From: Kaistella gelatinilytica
Lineage (GTDB): Bacteria; Bacteroidota; Bacteroidia; Flavobacteriales; Weeksellaceae
DNA length: 64,000 nucleotides
Reading direction: 5' to 3'
NCBI RefSeq assembly: GCF_015679325.1
Contig: NZ_JADPVI010000001.1
Coordinates: 372,001 to 436,000 of the forward strand
Shown: positions 59,317 to 64,000 of the stretch, piece after piece
Layout: each line of letters starts with the position of its first letter
Position numbering within the stretch: the first letter of the stretch is position 1
Notes under the pieces: model-generated
What the model saw: the letters and a program-made list of their open reading frames with translations, nothing else
The model's database searches: none
What the model was told of the DNA's origin: nothing
Translations under genes and position numbers: made by a program

Positions 59317-59775
59317 TTATGAAAAATTAGATGATGGTGCTTTCTTGAAGAAAGTCATAATTGCAGCAATAAATAAAGCTATAATGCTCAAAAGCCAAAG
59401 ATAATATCCAGAACCAAGTGCTGTAATGTTTGTCGTTGCGCCACTTTCACCGTCCATAATAGAATTGAGGCTTGTGAAATAGATTGCAAGAATTAAAGAT
59501 AAGGTTACCGGTATAACTGCAAATTTCTCTTTATTGAGTATCAAAAAACCACCAAAAAAATAGAGTGGATTTGCGAGCCAGATGATTGTTGGGATTAATC
59601 CTCCTCCCAAAATGGCCATCCATCCAGCAAGCAAAATATAAAAGGAATTGGAATAAATATCTGCCTTTGGATTGGCAACATAAAATGGCGTAAAAAACAT
59701 TGAAGAAATATAGAGCGTAAAACTTCCTACTACCAACCAAAAATGCACACTTTTAAACTTTTCTTTTATCATCAT
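59317..59775 (-). CDS. Hypothetical membrane protein, four transmembrane helices
   Basis: 152 residues with helices at about 10-28, 47-67, 81-101 and 124-144. No conserved motif that I recognise; the third loop holds SLNSIMDGESGATTNITALGSG. Single gene with 51 bases to the amine-oxidase-like gene and 119 to the ABC gene. Unknown. Confidence 0.65.
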   Translation of the reverse strand: MMIKEKFKSVHFWLVVGSFTLYISSMFFTPFYVANPKADIYSNSFYILLAGWMAILGGGLIPTIIWLANPLYFFGGFLILNKEKFAVIPVTLSLILAIYFTSLNSIMDGESGATTNITALGSGYYLWLLSIIALFIAAIMTFFKKAPSSNFS

Positions 59776-59894
59776 AATATTTTTGGCGCTAACAAATTCA
59801 GTAAAGGTAGCTCTTAAATATACGTAATCTCACTAATCCGTTCGAAAATCGAAACATCGATATTTACACGAAGTTGTGAGTAAAAACTTATTAC

Positions 59895-61697
59895 TTAAAC
59901 CGTCGTTCCAACCATTTTCCTTTCCCCAATTTGTTGTCTCCACATCGCATAGTACAATCCTTTTTCTGTCAATAAATTTTCGTGAGAACCGGTTTCGATA
60001 ACCTGACCTCTTTCCAGAACATAAATTCTGTCGGCATGCATAATCGTGCTCAATCGGTGCGCAATCAGAACCGTAATTTGTTCTTTTTCTTTGGAAATTT
60101 CCCGGATGGTAGAAGTGATCTCTTCCTCTGTGATACTGTCTAGAGCCGATGTCGCTTCATCAAAAATAAGCAAGTGTGGCTTTCTTAATAATGCTCTTGC
60201 AATGGCGATTCTTTGCTTTTCTCCACCACTTAACTTTAAGCCAGCTTCACCAATTACGGTATCAATTCCTTTTTCCGCTCGTTCAATTAATGCAGTACAA
60301 CTTGATTTTTTCAAAGCCAGTCGCAGATCTTCTTCGGTCGCATTTGGATTTACGAAGAGAAGATTTTCTTTAATGGTTCCAGCAAAAAGTTGTGTGTCTT
60401 GCGTTACGAAACCGATCTGATTTCTCAGTTCATCAAAATCAAATTCATTTCCGTTGATGTTATTGTAGAAAATAGAACCTTCTTTCGGGCGGTACAATCC
60501 CACTAATAATTTCACCAAGGTACTTTTTCCGGATCCACTTGGACCGACAAATGCAATGGTTTCTCCATTTTTCACTTCGAAAGAAATGTTATTCAACGCT
60601 TTGTATGACGCAGATTGATGTTGGAATGAAACTTTTTCAAACTGTAATTTTTCTATCGCACCAATTTGTTTCGGCGTGTGCGGTTTTTCTTCACTCGGTT
60701 TCTTCATTAAATTATCGAAATTAAAAAGCGATGCTTCTGCTTCCCGATAAGAAATAATGATGTTCCCGATTTCCTGCATGGGTCCGAAAATAAAGAATCC
60801 ATAAAAAACCAGGGATAAATACTGTCCCGGAGTCACGATATTTTTGAAAATTAGAAATAATAAAGTGAAAGTGATCACCTGTTGCAGAAAATTAACCAGC
60901 GTTCCCTGAATAAAACTCAAAGAACGGATGCTCTTTACTTTTCGCAATTCCAGTCCTAAAATTTTGTACGTATTGCTGTTCAGTCGTTTAACTTCCTGAT
61001 TGGTTAAACCCAGACTTTTTACGATCTCAATATTTCTTAAACTTTCTGTCGTACTTCCTGCTAAAGCCGTTGTTTCTGACACAATATTTTTTTGAATTCC
61101 TTTAATTCTCTTACTCAACATATTGGTAATGAAAGCGATGAAGAAAATTCCAACCACATAAACCGGCATGATCGACCAGTGCAAACGGATCGCATAAATG
61201 GAAACGAAAATAATACTTACCAGAATTCCGAAAAAGATGTTGATGAAATTGGTGATAAATTTTACTGAATCTTCCCGAACTTTCGTTAAAATTGAGAGTG
61301 TTTCGCCACTTCTTTGATCTTCAAACTGTTGGTAAGGCAATGCCATTGAATGTTGCAGACCATCCGTAAAAATATTGGCGCCAAATTTTTGGGTGATGAC
61401 ACTTACCACATAATCCTGAAAAGCTTTCGCAATCCGGCTTACCATGGCAGTTCCTATCAATAATCCTAAAAAATAAAAAACACCGTGATAAAGATCGGTT
61501 CCCTTTAAAAATTCATCTAAAGTTCTGGGCAACAACTTTTTAGTATCAAAAAAATTAGGATGTGTTACCAACTGATCCAGAATATTTCCCGTGATCGCCG
61601 GACCGAACAGGGAGAAAACCTGATTAATTGTTGCTAAAGCTAAAGATAAGATCAGCAGCCATTTATGTGGTTTTAAATATCGTAATAATGTTTTCAT
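59895..61697 (-). CDS. ABC-type exporter, fused permease and ATPase
   Basis: 600 residues from the ATG at 61697; an in-frame start 17 codons upstream lies beyond the -7 box and is rejected. N-terminal six-helix transmembrane domain (about 20-310), then the nucleotide-binding domain: Walker A FVGPSGSGKST, Q loop, the signature LSGGEKQRIAIARAL, Walker B HLLIFDEATSALD and H-loop IAHRLSTI. A homodimer of the MsbA/LmrA/multidrug type, possibly exporting lipid or drugs; substrate cannot be read off. It is in the reverse-strand block between scoA and scoB. Confidence 0.92.
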   Translation of the reverse strand: MKTLLRYLKPHKWLLILSLALATINQVFSLFGPAITGNILDQLVTHPNFFDTKKLLPRTLDEFLKGTDLYHGVFYFLGLLIGTAMVSRIAKAFQDYVVSVITQKFGANIFTDGLQHSMALPYQQFEDQRSGETLSILTKVREDSVKFITNFINIFFGILVSIIFVSIYAIRLHWSIMPVYVVGIFFIAFITNMLSKRIKGIQKNIVSETTALAGSTTESLRNIEIVKSLGLTNQEVKRLNSNTYKILGLELRKVKSIRSLSFIQGTLVNFLQQVITFTLLFLIFKNIVTPGQYLSLVFYGFFIFGPMQEIGNIIISYREAEASLFNFDNLMKKPSEEKPHTPKQIGAIEKLQFEKVSFQHQSASYKALNNISFEVKNGETIAFVGPSGSGKSTLVKLLVGLYRPKEGSIFYNNINGNEFDFDELRNQIGFVTQDTQLFAGTIKENLLFVNPNATEEDLRLALKKSSCTALIERAEKGIDTVIGEAGLKLSGGEKQRIAIARALLRKPHLLIFDEATSALDSITEEEITSTIREISKEKEQITVLIAHRLSTIMHADRIYVLERGQVIETGSHENLLTEKGLYYAMWRQQIGERKMVGTTV

Positions 61698-61717
61698 TCT
61701 GTAAAAATAAGTGGGCG

Positions 61718-61725
61718 CAAAATTA
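61718..61725 (-). promoter_or_regulatory. -7 box for the ABC exporter gene
   Basis: Minus-strand TAATTTTG, 20 bases upstream of the ATG at 61697. Confidence 0.6.
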
Positions 61726-61823
61726 CAGATATAATTCCGATTGCTCACGAAATCTCATAGATTGACTCGATACTATTTTTATATTAAAAGGAATTTCTAT
61801 AAATTGCAGCATAAGATAAAGCC

Positions 61824-62477
61824 ATGCTCACAAAAGAACAAATCGCCCAAAGAATTTCAAAAGAAGTTAAAGACCGTTACTACGTAAATCTCGGAATCGG
61901 AATTCCGACTTTGGTGGCGAACTTCGTTTCTCACGATCTTTCTGTAGAATTCCAGAGTGAAAATGGTGTCCTTGGAATGGGACCTTTTCCTTTTGAAGGA
62001 GAAGAAGATCCGGATTTAATTAATGCGGGAAAACAAACCATAACCACGCTTCCGGGAGCATCGTTTTTTGATTCTGCTTTCAGTTTTGGAATGATCAGAA
62101 GTAAAAAAGTTGATCTCACCATTCTTGGTGCGATGGAAGTTTCGGAAAAAGGAGATATCGCCAACTGGAAAATTCCGGGAAAAATGGTGAAAGGAATGGG
62201 TGGCGCGATGGATCTTGTAGCTTCTGCAGAAAATATTATCGTGGCAATGATGCACGTGAACAAAGCCGGAGAAAGCAAAATATTGAAGAATTGTACGCTT
62301 CCTTTAACGGGAGTTGGTTGTGTGAAGAAAGTGGTGACAGAAATGGCTGTTTTAGAAGTAACGCCAAATGGATTCAAACTTTTGGAAAGAGCACCCGGAG
62401 TTTCCGTTGAAGATATTATAAAATCAACAGAAGCCGACTTAATTATCGAAGGAGAGATCCCCGAAATGCAATTCTAA
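61824..62477 (+). CDS. scoB: 3-oxoacid CoA-transferase subunit B
   Basis: 217 residues, beta subunit. The catalytic Glu lies in SENGVLGMGPFPFEGEEDP (the SENG motif, about residue 46), which forms the covalent CoA thioester. DLVASAENIIVAMMHVNKAGESKILKNCTLPLTG is typical. Partner of scoA at 57031. The usual spacing in operons is a few bases; here 4.1 kb. Ends before a strong terminator. Confidence 0.94.
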   Translation: MLTKEQIAQRISKEVKDRYYVNLGIGIPTLVANFVSHDLSVEFQSENGVLGMGPFPFEGEEDPDLINAGKQTITTLPGASFFDSAFSFGMIRSKKVDLTILGAMEVSEKGDIANWKIPGKMVKGMGGAMDLVASAENIIVAMMHVNKAGESKILKNCTLPLTGVGCVKKVVTEMAVLEVTPNGFKLLERAPGVSVEDIIKSTEADLIIEGEIPEMQF

Positions 62478-62501
62478 CCAGATAGATCTACTTATCATAC
62501 A

Positions 62502-62536
62502 AAAATCCTTTTCAAAACTGAAAAGGATTTTTTGCG
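62502..62536 (+). terminator. Terminator of scoB
   Basis: AAAATCCTTTTCA (62502-62514) / TGAAAAGGATTTT (62519-62531) plus T run; a second short hairpin GCGAGAA ... TTCTCGC follows at about 62534-62550. Confidence 0.88.
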
Positions 62537-62664
62537 AGAACTTTCTCGCGTTGCTTTTTCAAATTAAGTAAATTCAAAAAGTAAAAATCTATGTGATTTA
62601 AAATCTTTTAGAAATTATTTTACTTAAATTCACAGTCAAGCTGAACTTGTTGCAATATTTTAAA

Positions 62665-63408
62665 TTATTTCAAAATCTCCTTCAAAAACATCATCGTGTG
62701 ATTCCAGGCTCTTTTCGCCATCACTGCATTATAATCCGGTGATTCTGGATTGGTAAAAGTATGTTTTGAATTCGCGTAAGTGATAACTTGCCAATCCGCT
62801 TTTCCTTCCTTCATTTCTGCGACCAAAGCGTTGTAATTATCCTGAGTTACGCCTTCATCATCTGCACCATTTTCAACTAACATTTTTATGGAGATCATTT
62901 CGTTTTTTCTCGAGGCATCTTTTCCTAAACCTCCATGAATAGAAACAACACCTACAACCGGCATTTTTCCCCGCGCCACTTCCAAAGCTCCTGTTCCGCC
63001 AAAACAGTAACCGATCACCGCAATTTTTTCAGGATTTGCACCGCTTTTTTTCAATTGTTCCAGCGCCAAAGAAATTCTTTTCTGGTAAGCTTCAAAGTTT
63101 TGTTTGTAAGAACCAGCGATTTTTCCGGCAGATGGATAATCAGTTGGATTATTTCCTACTCCATATATATCGGCGATAAAGGCGATGTAACCAGCTTTTT
63201 CTAATTCTTCAGCGGCCATCTTTGCCTCCTTATCAATTCCCATCCAAGCGGGTAAGATCAAAACTCCGGGAAGTTTCTTTCCTGCATTTGAAGTGACTAA
63301 ACCACTTAATTTTTGAGCGCCGTCCTGGTAAGAAACGCTCTTCAGTTTTTGCCCGAATAGTGTTCCTGATGCCATAAAAATCGCTGCTAAAAATACATTA
63401 CGTATCAT
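62665..63408 (-). CDS. Dienelactone-hydrolase-family protein, secreted
   Basis: 247 residues. Signal peptide MIRNVFLAAIFMASGTLFGQ. Alpha/beta-hydrolase fold with the nucleophile elbow GYCFGGTGAL (Cys, as in dienelactone hydrolase), an Asp-containing loop (VENGADDEGV) and the catalytic His in NSKHTFTNPES. Exported members of this family in Bacteroidota are mostly uncharacterised, acting on esters or lactones; the dienelactone name is by family only. Single gene, convergent with scoB. Confidence 0.85.
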   Translation of the reverse strand: MIRNVFLAAIFMASGTLFGQKLKSVSYQDGAQKLSGLVTSNAGKKLPGVLILPAWMGIDKEAKMAAEELEKAGYIAFIADIYGVGNNPTDYPSAGKIAGSYKQNFEAYQKRISLALEQLKKSGANPEKIAVIGYCFGGTGALEVARGKMPVVGVVSIHGGLGKDASRKNEMISIKMLVENGADDEGVTQDNYNALVAEMKEGKADWQVITYANSKHTFTNPESPDYNAVMAKRAWNHTMMFLKEILK

Positions 63409-63566
63409 ATTATTTATTTTTTATTGCTGTAAAAGTACATACAAACTCATTTATATCGATGACCAAAAATAAAATCATGTCGATTGATATTTTTAATAAT
63501 AAAATCACAAAGATTTTCATTTCGAAAAAGTCATGCTCTAATTTTTGATTTCTAAATTTAAAGATT

Positions 63567-63574
63567 TAATTTTG
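63567..63574 (+). promoter_or_regulatory. -7 box for the cupin gene
   Basis: TAATTTTG, 65 bases upstream of the ATG at 63639. The rest of the 230-base gap holds nothing recognisable. Confidence 0.45.
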
Positions 63575-63638
63575 TTCTGATCGAAGTTGTAATTTATTTA
63601 CTTTCCTTCTCATTAAGTTTTTTAAAAATTAATAAAAT

Positions 63639-63998
63639 ATGTCAAAATATAAAATTCAAAAATCACCTTTCATCGTTCCCACAACTGACGGAAAACTTAT
63701 TGAAGAGATCTGGGGAAATTCCACTGATAATTCTAATATTTCGATTGCTCACATGGTTGCACCGCCAAAATGGAGCGAACCTTCTCAAACGCCAGAATTT
63801 GATGAATTCACCTATATTATTAAAGGAAAAAAGCAATTTGAAATCGACGGAGAAATCGTCATTTTAGAAACCGGACAAAGTATTCTCATTCAAAAAGGAG
63901 CTAGAGTGAAATATAGCAATCCGTTTGAAGATCCATGCGATTATTTAGCAATTTGTCTCCCTGCATTTTCTATGGATCTGGTAAACAGGGAAGAATAA
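63639..63998 (+). CDS. Cupin-domain protein
   Basis: 119 residues, a single cupin barrel: EFDEFTYIIKGKKQFEIDGEIVILETGQSILIQKGARVKYSNP, which follows the cupin motif 1/motif 2 layout. In motif 1 the usual two His are absent (F-D-E-F-T-Y), so metal binding is uncertain. Similar small cupins are annotated as ethanolamine-utilisation-like or unknown. Complete; it ends two bases before the window end. Confidence 0.8.
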   Translation: MSKYKIQKSPFIVPTTDGKLIEEIWGNSTDNSNISIAHMVAPPKWSEPSQTPEFDEFTYIIKGKKQFEIDGEIVILETGQSILIQKGARVKYSNPFEDPCDYLAICLPAFSMDLVNREE

Positions 63999-64000
63999 AA

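Overview
This is a low-GC chromosomal window from a Bacteroidota bacterium, most likely a Chryseobacterium/Kaistella-type flavobacterium (family Weeksellaceae). The evidence is the gene content, seven predicted secreted proteins ending in type IX secretion (T9SS) sorting domains, repeated TAnnTTTG -7 promoter boxes in front of genes, and the near absence of Shine-Dalgarno sequences. The organism call is inference; no rRNA, and no tRNA that I could see by eye, lies in the window.

Layout. 1-4.4 kb: tail of a surface protein, a T9SS P-domain protein, a CNNM/CorC membrane protein, clpS and a rhomboid protease. 4.4-5.0 kb: repeat-rich gap with a degenerate second copy of the prmC 3' end. 5-12.7 kb: prmC, an NlpC/P60 lipoprotein, dapD, a three-gene glycosyltransferase operon, a LuxR-type regulator and an OmpA protein. 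12.7-14.1 kb: T9SS RCC1-repeat protein. 14.4-21.6 kb: complete histidine operon hisGDC-B-HAF-IE, preceded by a four-histidine leader peptide and an attenuator. 21.6-29.7 kb: T9SS M28 peptidase, then rplT and rpmI, separated from infC-thrS by 3 kb holding a dispersed repeat, an Abi-alpha family gene and an amidase. infC can only start at a rare AUA codon. 29.9-36.8 kb: stress-type small proteins, a T9SS M4 metallopeptidase, thioredoxin-like lipoprotein/DUF4230 pair, MazG-like enzyme. 36.9-44.1 kb: acyl-CoA dehydrogenase, T9SS endonuclease, HhH protein, MerR regulator, HigBA-type toxin-antitoxin pair, DEAD-box helicase. 44.4-49.9 kb: rpsA, T9SS M36 metallopeptidase and a small T9SS protein.

50.5-56.2 kb is the most unusual part. 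About 5.5 kb carrying a peroxiredoxin, cydA-cydB (cytochrome bd oxidase), a small membrane protein, a sulfide:quinone oxidoreductase-like flavoprotein and a 43-residue ORF is bracketed by 98-bp direct repeats of the 3' end and terminator of rplS. Both promoters inside it carry a similar TGTAAC-N4-GTTACA-like dyad at exactly the same distance (29.5 bp, centre to start) from the -7 box, which suggests one Crp/Fnr-type activator controls the cassette. Taken together it looks like an acquired module for quinone-linked sulfide oxidation, microaerobic respiration and peroxide defence.

56.5-64 kb: rplS, a hexanucleotide repeat and a second copy of the dispersed repeat, then the two subunits of a 3-oxoacid CoA-transferase (scoA, scoB) separated by a four-gene reverse-strand block (hypothetical, amine-oxidase-like flavoprotein, membrane protein, ABC exporter), and finally a dienelactone hydrolase and a cupin protein.
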